Positions 1 through 6,826 of a DNA stretch of 64,000 bases are shown in pieces. Origin of the DNA: an uncultured Prevotella sp. (GTDB lineage: Bacteria; Bacteroidota; Bacteroidia; Bacteroidales; Bacteroidaceae); assembly GCA_900540375.1 (NCBI GenBank), contig UQFS01000012.1:1-64000 (forward strand), read 5' to 3'. Under the pieces are notes generated by a model that was given only the letters and a program-made list of their open reading frames with translations, was not told the DNA's origin and did no database searches. Made by a program: the position numbers and the translations under genes. How positions within the stretch are numbered: position 1 is the first letter of the stretch; every line of letters starts with the position of its first letter.

Positions 1-94
1 CGGAGAAAAGGCAATAATTGTGCCATGGCAGTCAATATCTAAATGAAAGAGCCGTTTCCTGTCTATAGAAAAAGATGAGATTGGCAACTTCTCG

Positions 95-421
95 GTGGTA
101 AAGGCGATGAAGGTACGTGATGGTAGTCCGCTGGATGTTCCCCTGATGAAATTCGGATGGGACAAGGAGAAGGACATGTTCGTCTACCTGGGTGAGAAGT
201 CCAAGGATGAGAAAGAGAAGTGGAAGGAAACGGAATTGAAGGAGGTGGCAAAAAGTATCTTCAAGCAAGAGGGTCCCATGTCCTACGCACGGCTGGTCAC
301 TCTAGTGATGGACAATATGGACGTAAAGGAGCGAACAGCCAAAAAGTACGTTTCCATCATGAAGGAGAGAGGCATCATTACGCAAGGCGGCAATTCTAAT
401 TACAACATCGGGAAGTTATGA
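95..421 (+). CDS. C-terminal fragment resembling a mobile-element AAA ATPase
   Basis: The 108 residues are charged and end in what looks like a winged-helix segment (about residues 45-105). The early stretch with VKAMKVRDGS and PLMKFGWD reads like the tail of the RepA/AAA_25-type ATPases of Bacteroidetes mobile elements (family memory, not searched). The GTG at 95 is the only listed start, but the frame is open back to a TGA at 44-46 and the sequence just before 95 still reads like protein (LSIEKDEIGNF), so this may be a decayed 3' end rather than a complete gene. The next gene overlaps its stop by 4 bases (ATGA), which suggests translational coupling. An internal ATG lies at 107. Confidence 0.45.
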   Translation: MVKAMKVRDGSPLDVPLMKFGWDKEKDMFVYLGEKSKDEKEKWKETELKEVAKSIFKQEGPMSYARLVTLVMDNMDVKERTAKKYVSIMKERGIITQGGNSNYNIGKL

Positions 422-696
422 GACAGGAGAACCATGTGGATACATTCCATGCGATTATGGATAAGCTGAGGGTAATGGAGGACAAATTGAACCGGCATTC
501 CGAGCTGCTCAGAGATCTCAAGACTATGACAGAAAGAGACGGGTATCTTGATATTGTGGAAGTAGCACGGCTCTTCCGCGTAGAGCAGAAAACAGTATAC
601 AACTGGGTCTGCGCGGGCAAGATTCCCTCTAAGAAGCTCAACGGGAGGCTGCTCTTTCCAAGACTTCAAATCGAGAAACTCATAGATGGTAAGTAA
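418..696 (+). CDS. Excisionase-like helix-turn-helix protein
   Basis: This 92-residue protein has an N-terminal helical, probably coiled-coil part (residues 1-38) and a C-terminal HTH_17/excisionase-type domain: YLDIVEVARLFRVEQKTVYNWV, then GKIPSKKLNGRLLFPRLQIE, the usual helix-turn-helix plus wing that binds DNA. Such proteins accompany integrases and mobilisation genes on Bacteroidetes elements (established knowledge). It starts inside the stop codon of the previous ORF (ATGA at 418-421), so the two are probably one operon. A hairpin resembling a terminator follows at 735-772. Its partner integrase is not in the window. Confidence 0.75.
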   Translation: MRQENHVDTFHAIMDKLRVMEDKLNRHSELLRDLKTMTERDGYLDIVEVARLFRVEQKTVYNWVCAGKIPSKKLNGRLLFPRLQIEKLIDGK

Positions 697-734
697 AGTG
701 CAGACTTTGTTTTAGTTCTTACTAATGCACATTA

Positions 735-775
735 AGAAGCCCGGTAGCCGTCTTCATGGGTACTGGGCTTCTCTT
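735..775 (+). terminator. Hairpin after the excisionase-like gene
   Basis: AGAAGCCC at 735-742 pairs perfectly with GGGCTTCT at 765-772, followed by CTTTA. The short T tract makes it a moderate terminator candidate. It lies 40 bases after the stop of the HTH gene, where a terminator is expected. Confidence 0.55.
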
Positions 776-960
776 TAGGAATAATTGACCGTTGAAGCTT
801 CGTTCTTTAGCACTATTATAGCATTCAGGAATGAATAAAATTTGATACTTTACGTATTTTTGATAATTTTATATATTATTTTCTTATGAGTGGTGTCGTA
901 GCACTATTGGTGGTATTATAGCATTATGTGCATTCGCAATTAATCCCCACTTTTGCAGAC
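776..960. other. AT-rich intergenic region with a short repeated motif
   Basis: No gene is visible between the terminator-like hairpin and the start at 961. The motif AGCACTATTATAGCATT near 809-825 recurs, split by an extra GGTGGTAT, near 900-925, just upstream of the next gene. It could be a regulator site or a small duplication. Confidence 0.35.
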
Positions 961-1434
961 ATGGACATCATTTTTTCTAAAACGCTATTGCGACTCTTGA
1001 AAGAAAGAGGTCATGGGAATGCCAAAGAATTCCTGGGTGCGACTAATAAAGATTACAGCAATTTGCTTAAATTGTTGCGGTGCGATTCTAACATAAAGTT
1101 TGAGTCCTTGGACTATGTGGCTAAATGCATGGATCTTTATCCTTATATTACCATGATTCCACGTGAATATTTACCGGAGGAAAGCTTCAAGCTGCTCCTT
1201 GAGAAGTACGGCCTGTGTTACAATGTCAAGGAAGGGCAGGGTGCATACCTGCTGACGAATGTTGTCGAAGGCTTGAAAAATGATGGTCAGTTGGATGCCT
1301 TATCTCCTTTCCCATTATTGGCGGTAAAAGAAGTACTGGTGGATTCCCTGGTTCATGGTAACCTTGGTGAAGCCGCCGATATACTTATGGATGCGTTAAT
1401 CAAGATCCATAAGATGAATCATCCGGATCGGTAA
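961..1434 (+). CDS. Hypothetical protein, possible N-terminal HTH
   Basis: I do not recognise this protein. From the ATG at 961 it has 157 residues; a GTG at 928 would add 11 that do not look conserved. Residues 5-50 (helical, with AKEFLGATNKDYSNLLKLL) have the spacing of an Xre-like helix-turn-helix, but the match is weak. There is no signal peptide or membrane segment. Its position beside an excisionase-like gene and in AT-rich DNA suggests accessory or mobile origin. Confidence 0.5.
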   Translation: MDIIFSKTLLRLLKERGHGNAKEFLGATNKDYSNLLKLLRCDSNIKFESLDYVAKCMDLYPYITMIPREYLPEESFKLLLEKYGLCYNVKEGQGAYLLTNVVEGLKNDGQLDALSPFPLLAVKEVLVDSLVHGNLGEAADILMDALIKIHKMNHPDR

Positions 1435-1824
1435 TTATTCCGTGGTCATAGTCTGAGTGGGTTGCTGTCTCTGAGTGGTCAACTGTAAGGTTGAGTGAAG
1501 TAGGAAACACAGGGCTATGGGCACCTTGGTTAATGTGAAAAGCACTGAGTGGGGTAAATGCCTCCTTCCGCTACGCCGTTATCGGCATGCCGGTCTTGAT
1601 TGCCTATCAAGATGGTATGCCTTGAGATGCGTATGCCTTCTATTCTCGGCTTATGCGGGCAAGACAGCAAGAGATTTCATCGTATAGTACAAGGTTTCTT
1701 GTTCTGTTGCGGCAAGAGATCATGCCTGTATCTGCATACGACTGAAGCTGATCTGATTATTTTTTTTGCTTGTTTTGATTTTTCCTGTCCTTGCCTTATG
1801 TTTCCCACCTTGTAAATTTGGTCA
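1435..1824. other. Intergenic, no supported gene
   Basis: About 390 bases with no convincing coding sequence. A 71-residue plus-strand frame at 1600-1815 is Cys-rich, starts without a visible ribosome site and has no recognisable motif. The phrase GAGTGG recurs several times around 1450-1555. The stretch probably holds decayed mobile-element DNA. Confidence 0.3.
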
Positions 1825-1989
1825 TTAGTCAAGAATGAAAGATGCCACCTCGGGAGTTATCGGTGCGCCATGCTCAATCTTCGACACGCGAGACCCTTTC
1901 AGGCCAATGAGCTTCTCAAGCTGAGCTTGTGTAAGCCCCTTCTTCTTTCGCTCCTCGCGTATGATCATCCCTAAACTCTTGTTCTCCAT
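1825..1989 (-). CDS. Orphan 54-residue Xre-family HTH protein (possibly truncated antitoxin)
   Basis: Reading the minus strand from the ATG at 1989 to the TAA at 1825 gives a 54-residue protein that begins MENKSLGMIIREERKKKGLT and ends PITPEVASFILD. It contains a clean Xre/HipB-type helix-turn-helix (LTQAQLEKLIGLKGSRVSKIEHG). Longer relatives that I recall continue past the PEVASFIL phrase, and here the frame stops at exactly that point, so it may be a cut-off antitoxin or regulator. No toxin gene (HipA-like or HigB-like) is visible on either side. I found it by translating the strand directly; it is shorter than 60 residues. Confidence 0.6.
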   Translation of the reverse strand: MENKSLGMIIREERKKKGLTQAQLEKLIGLKGSRVSKIEHGAPITPEVASFILD

Positions 1990-2348
1990 ATTTAGCTAAT
2001 AATGTTGTTTGCCGAAAAGACAAGAAAAGCTTTCCTGATATGGAAAGTTATAGGTGAGAAAGTTGTGCTTATAAAAAGTTAAAGACAAGACTTGATTTCT
2101 TAATATTTCATAACAGAAAGTAGAATAACTGCCTTAGAATTCACTAAAAACTGTCTTTTCCGTCATGCACATTTTTGTACCATTTACCAAGTAACTATCT
2201 GATAATCAGGCAACATTTTATTCTTACATGAATGTCCATTAATGGATCATGTATTTCTCATAAATAATTCGTGAATAATTTGTGGTGAATTGATGGGTAT
2301 TCAATGTTCAATAAAACATGACCTATTGCTCATGAATCATGCAGGTGG
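1990..2348. other. AT-rich intergenic region
   Basis: About 360 bases rich in A and T with no credible gene. Close to 2220-2345 there are recurring AATTCGTGAATAA and ATTCATGA-type words that resemble the low-complexity repeat seen elsewhere in the window. No clear promoter for the small HTH gene was found. Confidence 0.3.
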
Positions 2349-3620
2349 TTACTTTTTCTCTCCGATCATTGCCAGACAGAGCTTCTTTTGCAGCACGCGG
2401 GCATCGAGGACACTCATGTCGTTGTCCATGATCGCGAAGGCCAGCATGTGGCCGTCGGCGCCCTGACAGAAGCCGGCCAGAGAGCTGATGCCATAAGGAT
2501 GGGAGAGCGTACCCGTCTTGCCACGCACCAGTCCTTTGAGTTTCGGGTCGCTGAGCTCGGCGCGCAGCGTACCGTCTACACCGGAGATTGCCAGCCACGT
2601 ATGCAGCTTCTTGCGGATTGCCGGACGCTGATAGCCATAGCGGAGTACGGCGACGAGTACCTCCGGCGACAGATGGTTGTAGGTGCAGAGGCCACAGCCG
2701 TCGTGGATGACGATGTGCTTATCCTTCAGTCCCAGGCTGTCACGCACGAAGCCACGGAGATAGTTCACGCCGACGACAGGCAGGTTGCCGCGCTTGTCGA
2801 GATGGTAGCCGATGGTATAGAGCAGGGATGTCGCCTGCGTGTTGCTGCTGTTTTTCCACATCTTCTTGATCACATAGTCCACCGGACGGCGGAAGCGGAA
2901 CAGCGGGCGGGCGTGGCGTGTCAGTCCGCCGTAGACCACCTGACTGTCAGCAAACTGATAGCCAGCCTGCCGGAAGGCTGTCACCACGGCTTTGCGCACC
3001 TTCTGATCCCCTTTATACAGGATGCCGTAGCGCGAGAACGACAGATCCCACGGGTACCAGTGGCGCTCGCTCGTCACGGGTTTGTGGAGCACGAGGTCGA
3101 GGACCAGCTTGCCGTTGAACTTCTTGATGCCGCTCTTCTTCAGTGCCTGGGGAAACATCATCAGGTCCGGCTCGTTGAGCTGCGGGTCGAGTTGAGCTTT
3201 GAAGATGACGTTGCCCTGCAACGTGTCTTTCTTCATCGTACCCGTTGTCCACAGCGAAGTAGGGTAGGAGTAGTCCGTGCCGAGCAGATGGAGCCCGGCC
3301 ACGCCGGTAATCAGTTTCAGGCAGGACGCCGACGACATTGTCACCTTCTGTCTCTCACCATACACTGGCTTGTCGGCCGTGAGGTCATAGACATAGAAGC
3401 CGAAGAGTCCTTTGCAGCGTGGTGCGGCGGCGAACTTCTTCAGTCGGGACTGCAGGGCCGTGTCCACGGCGATATTGTTTCCCTTCCCTTGTGTATCCGT
3501 CTTGGTATCATCGCTTTTCTTTCCGCCGCAGGAAGCAAAAAGAAGAAGGACGAGAGCAAGGAAGAAGAGTCCTCTGCATATTCCTCTCTCTCGCTCTATG
3601 CGTGTAATATAAGTGTGCAT
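2349..3620 (-). CDS. dacB: D-alanyl-D-alanine carboxypeptidase/endopeptidase, PBP4 (DacB) type
   Basis: A serine peptidase acting on peptidoglycan stem peptides in the periplasm. The first 31 residues form a lipoprotein signal with lipobox FASC (Cys31). The three penicillin-binding motifs are present: SxxK as SCLK at 99-102, SxN as SSN at 258-260, and KTG at 368-370. The length of 423 residues is a little under typical S13-family DacB, with a compact domain between the first two motifs. The next upstream gene in the same direction is a CDF transporter 60 bases away, so co-transcription is possible but not shown. An internal start is possible, because the residues before the hydrophobic stretch are unusually long and charged. 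Confidence 0.88.
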   Translation of the reverse strand: MHTYITRIERERGICRGLFFLALVLLLFASCGGKKSDDTKTDTQGKGNNIAVDTALQSRLKKFAAAPRCKGLFGFYVYDLTADKPVYGERQKVTMSSASCLKLITGVAGLHLLGTDYSYPTSLWTTGTMKKDTLQGNVIFKAQLDPQLNEPDLMMFPQALKKSGIKKFNGKLVLDLVLHKPVTSERHWYPWDLSFSRYGILYKGDQKVRKAVVTAFRQAGYQFADSQVVYGGLTRHARPLFRFRRPVDYVIKKMWKNSSNTQATSLLYTIGYHLDKRGNLPVVGVNYLRGFVRDSLGLKDKHIVIHDGCGLCTYNHLSPEVLVAVLRYGYQRPAIRKKLHTWLAISGVDGTLRAELSDPKLKGLVRGKTGTLSHPYGISSLAGFCQGADGHMLAFAIMDNDMSVLDARVLQKKLCLAMIGEKK

Positions 3621-3680
3621 TTTTTTATTTCTTGTTATTTGTAGCTTTGCGTGCTGCCCCCTAACTGTTTATCCCGCATT

Positions 3681-3722
3681 TCACTCCCCCTCTCCTTTGG
3701 ATAGGGGGTTGGGGGTGAGGCT
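3681..3722. repeat. GC-rich palindromic (REP-like) repeat, copy 1
   Basis: CTCCCCCTCTCC...GGATAGGGGG...GGTGAGG is an imperfect palindrome. It shares both its core and its flank (CTGTTTATC, CATTTCACTCCCC) with the copy at 15226-15283. It forms the 3' end of the CDF gene. Confidence 0.75.
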
Positions 3723-4613
3723 GCTCTTGACCGGCTCCATATGTATGCTGATAAACGTTCCCTGCCCGAAGCGGTTGCGCAGGCGTTTCTCAGCACTGGA
3801 GACGATTTGATGCGCTTTGACCAGCGTCAGGTCGCCGGGCATGCGCACGTGCATCTCTATGGCGATATGACTGCCTATGCGGCGCGTGCGCAGATGATGA
3901 ATGTCGCTGAGGTGCTCGTCTTCTGTGACCGTGTGCTCGATGTCTTTCTCCATGGCTTCGGGCAGACTCTTCTCCAGCAGCTCACCTAAGGCGCTGGACA
4001 TCAGCTTCCATGCCGTGATGACGATGAGCACGCTGACGATGACGGCGGCGATAGGGTCGAGGACAGCCCATGACGGTCCCAGGGCGATGGCGCCGCCGAT
4101 GCCGATGGCTGTACCCACTGACGAGAGCGCGTCGCTGCAGTGGTGCCAGGCGTTGGCGATGACGGTCTCACTCTCTATGGCGCGGCCCGTGCGCACGGTG
4201 AACTGGAAGCACCGCTCCTTCAGAGCAATGCTCACCAGGGCCGCTGCCAGTGCGATCCATCCCGGCTGTGTCAGCGGATGACCTTGCAACGCCGCCCATA
4301 TCTTCACCACGCCGCCGTAGCAGATGCCCAGACCCACGACGAACAGCGTCATGCCGATGATGGCTGTGGCAAGTGTCTCGTATTTACCGTGCCCGTAGTC
4401 GTGGTCCTCGTCCTGCGGCCGGGCGCTGAGCTTCATGAAGATGATCACCACCGCGTCGGTGAGCAGATCGCTGAGCGAGTGAATGCCGTCGGCGATCATA
4501 GCGGACGACTGTCCGATGATGCCGGCGATGAGCTTGAAGATAACCAGTATGATATTGATAGCCGCACCGTAGAGCGTCACGCGTGCAGCCCGTTTCTCTC
4601 TGTCTGATTTCAT
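3681..4613 (-). CDS. Cation diffusion facilitator (zinc/divalent metal exporter)
   Basis: A 310-residue inner-membrane antiporter of the CDF family. Six membrane segments precede a cytoplasmic ferredoxin-like C-terminal domain. Metal-site motifs are visible: ADGIHSLSD at 41-49 (H45 and D49) in TM2 and WHHCSD in TM5, a His/Asp pattern typical of zinc carriers. The histidine-rich loop DHDYGHGKYE follows TM2. I take the ATG at 4613, which begins MKSDREKR; the frame is open to 4730, but the added residues would run over the promoter. The last 13 residues (SLTPNPLSKGEGE) are encoded by the GC-rich dispersed repeat at 3681-3722, so the native stop was probably lost to the repeat. Confidence 0.88.
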   Translation of the reverse strand: MKSDREKRAARVTLYGAAINIILVIFKLIAGIIGQSSAMIADGIHSLSDLLTDAVVIIFMKLSARPQDEDHDYGHGKYETLATAIIGMTLFVVGLGICYGGVVKIWAALQGHPLTQPGWIALAAALVSIALKERCFQFTVRTGRAIESETVIANAWHHCSDALSSVGTAIGIGGAIALGPSWAVLDPIAAVIVSVLIVITAWKLMSSALGELLEKSLPEAMEKDIEHTVTEDEHLSDIHHLRTRRIGSHIAIEMHVRMPGDLTLVKAHQIVSSAEKRLRNRFGQGTFISIHMEPVKSSLTPNPLSKGEGE

Positions 4614-4642
4614 GGCACTAACGATCAAATGATAAACAGTCG

Positions 4643-4650
4643 CAAAAATA
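4643..4650 (-). promoter_or_regulatory. Predicted -7 element for the CDF gene
   Basis: The minus strand reads TATTTTTG, matching the Bacteroidetes TAnnTTTG -7 consensus, about 30 bases before the ATG at 4613. Confidence 0.5.
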
Positions 4651-4714
4651 AACATTTCATCTGAGACTACCAAGATAAGGATGGATTTTTGGACCGGGAT
4701 TAAGAAATAATGAT

Positions 4715-4722
4715 TATCTTTG
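4715..4722 (+). promoter_or_regulatory. Predicted -7 element for the HU gene
   Basis: TATCTTTG matches TAnnTTTG 22 bases before the ATG at 4745. A TTTTGG at 4687-4692 could be the -33 element, but the spacing is slightly long. Confidence 0.6.
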
Positions 4723-4744
4723 CACAACATAAAAGCATATCAGC

Positions 4745-5038
4745 ATGAATAGAACACAACTTACCGATGCCGTAGCTGCTTCGCTGCAGGTGTCGAAAGC
4801 GCAGGCCGCCAACTGTATCAACGCTGTGCTGGGCGCCATCGCCGACAATCTCACCGAGGGAGATCAGGAGGTTGCCATCCCAGACTTCGGACGGTTCTTC
4901 GTCAAGAACGTAGCCGCAAGACAGTATGTCAACCCTACTAACAAAGAGAAAATCATGGTAGAGGCTCATGACAGGCTCGTCTTCAAACCTTCCGACAATA
5001 TGGGCTACTACTCCCGTAAACACGTTGTTAACAAGTAA
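4745..5038 (+). CDS. HU-family histone-like DNA-binding protein
   Basis: A 97-residue protein with the whole HU/IHF fold. An N-terminal helical pair (MNRTQLTDAVAASLQVSKAQ) is followed by the GDQEVAIPDFGRFFVKNVAAR turn and a beta arm that bears NPTNKEKI at the place of the usual proline-tipped DNA intercalation loop. HU dimers bend and compact DNA. It is a single gene with its own -7 element upstream and an intrinsic terminator downstream at 5077-5117. Confidence 0.9.
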   Translation: MNRTQLTDAVAASLQVSKAQAANCINAVLGAIADNLTEGDQEVAIPDFGRFFVKNVAARQYVNPTNKEKIMVEAHDRLVFKPSDNMGYYSRKHVVNK

Positions 5039-5076
5039 AACGACGCTCGGGAGACCTTCTTCCTTTCATCTTCTTA

Positions 5077-5117
5077 CCGCAACCGTCCAAAGATCCTGAG
5101 GACTGCTGCGGTTTTTT
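5077..5117 (+). terminator. Intrinsic terminator after the HU gene
   Basis: CCGCA at 5077-5081 pairs with TGCGG at 5107-5111, with an inner GTCC/GGAC stem, and is followed by six T residues at 5112-5117. Confidence 0.75.
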
Positions 5118-5165
5118 ATGGCCTCTTCTCACTTGGTTTTTATGGTAATCTTCATGATTAAACGA

Positions 5166-5205
5166 CAATAACGCGCAATAACATGCAACAACATACAATA
5201 ATATG
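5166..5205 (+). repeat. Four phased 10-bp repeats upstream of the second HU-type gene
   Basis: Four consecutive 10-base units, CAATAACGCG, CAATAACATG, CAACAACATA and CAATAATATG, end 22 bases before the -7 element at 5228. Helical phasing could form a protein-binding or curved-DNA site. Confidence 0.6.
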
Positions 5206-5227
5206 CATCTGTACAGGTGCGAGATAG

Positions 5228-5235
5228 TAACTTTG
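5228..5235 (+). promoter_or_regulatory. Predicted -7 element for the HU-HIG-type gene
   Basis: TAACTTTG matches the Bacteroidetes -7 consensus. It implies a leader of about 80 bases before the ATG at 5321. Confidence 0.6.
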
Positions 5236-5320
5236 CAAACGTAAACAAAAGACCTCACCTACCCTCCTGATAAGAGACCGAGGCAAGAGGAACCTGTTTT
5301 AATTTCAATTTTACAGTATT

Positions 5321-5845
5321 ATGTCTATTTATTATCGTTTGTATCAGAACAAGATCAAGAACAGCAAGAGCTTCGGCAAGTACTACGCCCGTACCATCCA
5401 CACCGACACGGTGAACCTCGACAACATCGCCGACACCATCCAGCGCAACTGCACGCTCAAGCGCTCCGACGTCAAGGCCTGCCTGACCGAGCTCGTGGAG
5501 GTCATGCGTGACGCTTTGCAAAGCTCCAGCAAGGTACGTATCAACGGTCTGGGCATGTTCAGGATCAATGTCAAGTCGACTGCAGCCAGTGATCCTGGTA
5601 CTTTCAAGGGTAACAACATCGTCGGCTACCGCGTGATCTTCAGTCCGGAGCACACCGTCATCAAGGCTAAGGGTACTACTACTGCCGACGGTAAGACCAC
5701 CGGTACCCGCGTCAACAGCTACTATCTCTTTGAGGGCATCTCCGCAAAGCGTGCCTCTAAGCTCGATGGTCAGGCTCCTGGTGACAAGACTCCGACTGAC
5801 AGTGGAAAGGGCAGCGGCTCGGACAGCACCGGTGTGAATCCGTAA
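5321..5845 (+). CDS. HU-family DNA-binding protein (HU-HIG/Bvu_2165 type)
   Basis: This 174-residue protein carries an HU-like core at residues 20-115 (VNLDNIADTIQRNCTLKRSD, then VRINGLGMFRINVKS). It belongs to the long HU relatives that are numerous in Bacteroidales. The C-terminal tail after residue 145 is low-complexity (Gly, Ser, Thr, Asp, Lys) and probably disordered. The set HU-type gene, tiny membrane protein, then lysis- or phage-like protein is a recurring Bacteroidales arrangement (established knowledge, from memory) and is seen here with genes at 5944 and 6044. The role is probably nucleoid or prophage related; the exact function is unknown. Confidence 0.82.
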   Translation: MSIYYRLYQNKIKNSKSFGKYYARTIHTDTVNLDNIADTIQRNCTLKRSDVKACLTELVEVMRDALQSSSKVRINGLGMFRINVKSTAASDPGTFKGNNIVGYRVIFSPEHTVIKAKGTTTADGKTTGTRVNSYYLFEGISAKRASKLDGQAPGDKTPTDSGKGSGSDSTGVNP

Positions 5846-5852
5846 GACAAGG

Positions 5853-5904
5853 TGCCTCATCCCCCAACCCCTTTCCAAAGGGAGAGGGGTTGGGGTGAGG
5901 CTGG
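5853..5904. repeat. GC-rich REP-like repeat, copy 2
   Basis: CCTCATCCCCCAACCCC, then TTTCC AAAGGGAGAGGGG and TTGGGGTGAGG, forms a long imperfect palindrome of the same family. It lies directly after the stop codon of the HU-type gene and may also act as an RNA-stabilising or terminating hairpin. Confidence 0.75.
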
Positions 5905-5943
5905 TGAGACTGTTCTTTTTACTACACTAAAACTCAGAAAAAC

Positions 5944-6081
5944 ATGAAAATCAAACAAATTGTACGGCTCCTGAGCCTGTTGGCCAGTGTGCTCTCTGCT
6001 ATTATCAACTATGTCAAGAACCTCAAAGACAACGACGACGACGATGAGGACAAGGAAGAAGATCATCCCAAGGGGAATTAG
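5944..6081 (+). CDS. 45-residue 'smalltalk'-like small membrane protein
   Basis: The ATG at 5944 opens a 45-residue protein: a basic start (MKIKQIVR), one hydrophobic helix (LLSLLASVLSAIINYV) and a strongly acidic tail (DNDDDDEDKEEDHPKGN). Its size, single helix and place between an HU-type gene and a phage-like gene fit the small 'smalltalk' proteins annotated in Bacteroidales, whose function is unknown. The family assignment is from memory and context. Its last 38 bases overlap the start of the next gene in another frame, so the pair is probably translationally coupled. Confidence 0.6.
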   Translation: MKIKQIVRLLSLLASVLSAIINYVKNLKDNDDDDEDKEEDHPKGN

Positions 6082-6535
6082 AAACAACAACCCACTTAAC
6101 ATCAGACGGACGCGCACACGCTGGAAGGGGATGACGCAAAGACAGACTGATCCTGCCTTTTGTCAGTTCGGCGAGATGCGCTATGGGTTGCGCGCTGCCT
6201 TCATCGTGCTCCGCTCCTATGTGGTGCGCCACTATCTCAACACGTTGCAGAAGGTGATCTACCGATGGGCCCCGCCGCCGGAGAACAATCCCTCGACTTA
6301 TCTCGTCTATATCTGTCTACGCACGGGATGGCCGCCCGTCAAGCCATTGCCTCCGATGGACAACGAGTCGGTCTTTTGGCCGCTCCTCGTCGAGGCGATG
6401 GCTGAGGAGGAGTGTGGTAAGGATGTCATGACGCAAGGACTGCTGAAGCATGAGATGGTGGTGGAGGCGTATAGAGAAGTGGTCTCTTCCCCGAAAGCCC
6501 CACCTCCGACCTCTCTCCAAAGGAGAGGGAAGTAG
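6044..6535 (+). CDS. Phage structural protein P5-like protein
   Basis: From the ATG at 6044 the protein has 163 residues. It starts MRTRKKIIPRGIRNNNPLNI, and the phrase RGIRNNNPLNIR with FCQFGEMRYGLRAAFIVL is typical of the 'structural protein P5' family. That family derives from phage PRD1 and carries a lysozyme-like region (established knowledge). The motif RWAPPPENNPSTYL and a later TGWPP fit as well. An open frame reaches back to 5987, but that part is the shifted reading of the small gene's acidic tail. The final residues (SSPKAPPPTSLQRRGK) come from a GC-rich repeat at 6494-6532, so the C-terminus is repeat-derived. It is probably a domesticated prophage or lysis gene. Confidence 0.75.
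   Translation: MRTRKKIIPRGIRNNNPLNIRRTRTRWKGMTQRQTDPAFCQFGEMRYGLRAAFIVLRSYVVRHYLNTLQKVIYRWAPPPENNPSTYLVYICLRTGWPPVKPLPPMDNESVFWPLLVEAMAEEECGKDVMTQGLLKHEMVVEAYREVVSSPKAPPPTSLQRRGK
6494..6532. repeat. GC-rich REP-like repeat, copy 3
   Basis: AAAGCCCCACCTCCGACCTC followed by TCTCCAAAGGAGAGG is another family copy. It forms the 3' end of the P5-like gene. Confidence 0.65.
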
Positions 6536-6561
6536 TATACTGCAAGGGGGGGGGATAGGCG

Positions 6562-6667
6562 CTCGCAAAGCCGCTGAGAACGCAATGAACTGCACTTGTG
6601 TGCTCTTCCTTGCGGTCTTAGCGGCTTTTACGTTCTTTTCTGTTTTCCGCTTTTTCGTCTTTGCGAG
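6562..6667. repeat. Long imperfect inverted repeat (nested hairpin)
   Basis: CTCGCAAAG at 6562-6570 is repeated inverted at 6659-6667. Inside it, the 19-base arm at 6567-6585 pairs at 17 of 19 positions with 6610-6628, with a 24-base loop. No gene lies in it. It may be a transcription terminator, a structured RNA or the remnant of a small inverted-repeat element. Confidence 0.7.
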
Positions 6668-6754
6668 AGGACATCATCTGGCTCTTGCTCCCGGCTGATG
6701 CGAAATGAAACAAGAAATTATTACGTAATAATTTGTTTGTCTCGATATTTTTCG

Positions 6755-6762
6755 TAACTTTG
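6755..6762 (+). promoter_or_regulatory. Predicted promoter of the secreted-protein gene
   Basis: TAACTTTG (-7) lies 19 bases after a TTTG at 6732-6735, a good match to the Bacteroidetes promoter layout. The leader is about 60 bases long. Confidence 0.7.
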
Positions 6763-6826
6763 CAATGTAGTAACTTACGCTTCTATAAGACATTATTTAT
6801 TATTAACTCTTAAATACAATTTGTCT

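Noticed and set aside
1600..1815. 71-residue ORF in the AT-rich region
   Set aside because: No start context, Cys-rich random-like composition and no family signal.
2388..3644. 418-residue plus-strand frame opposite the PBP4 gene
   Set aside because: It is a shadow of dacB, which has all three penicillin-binding motifs.
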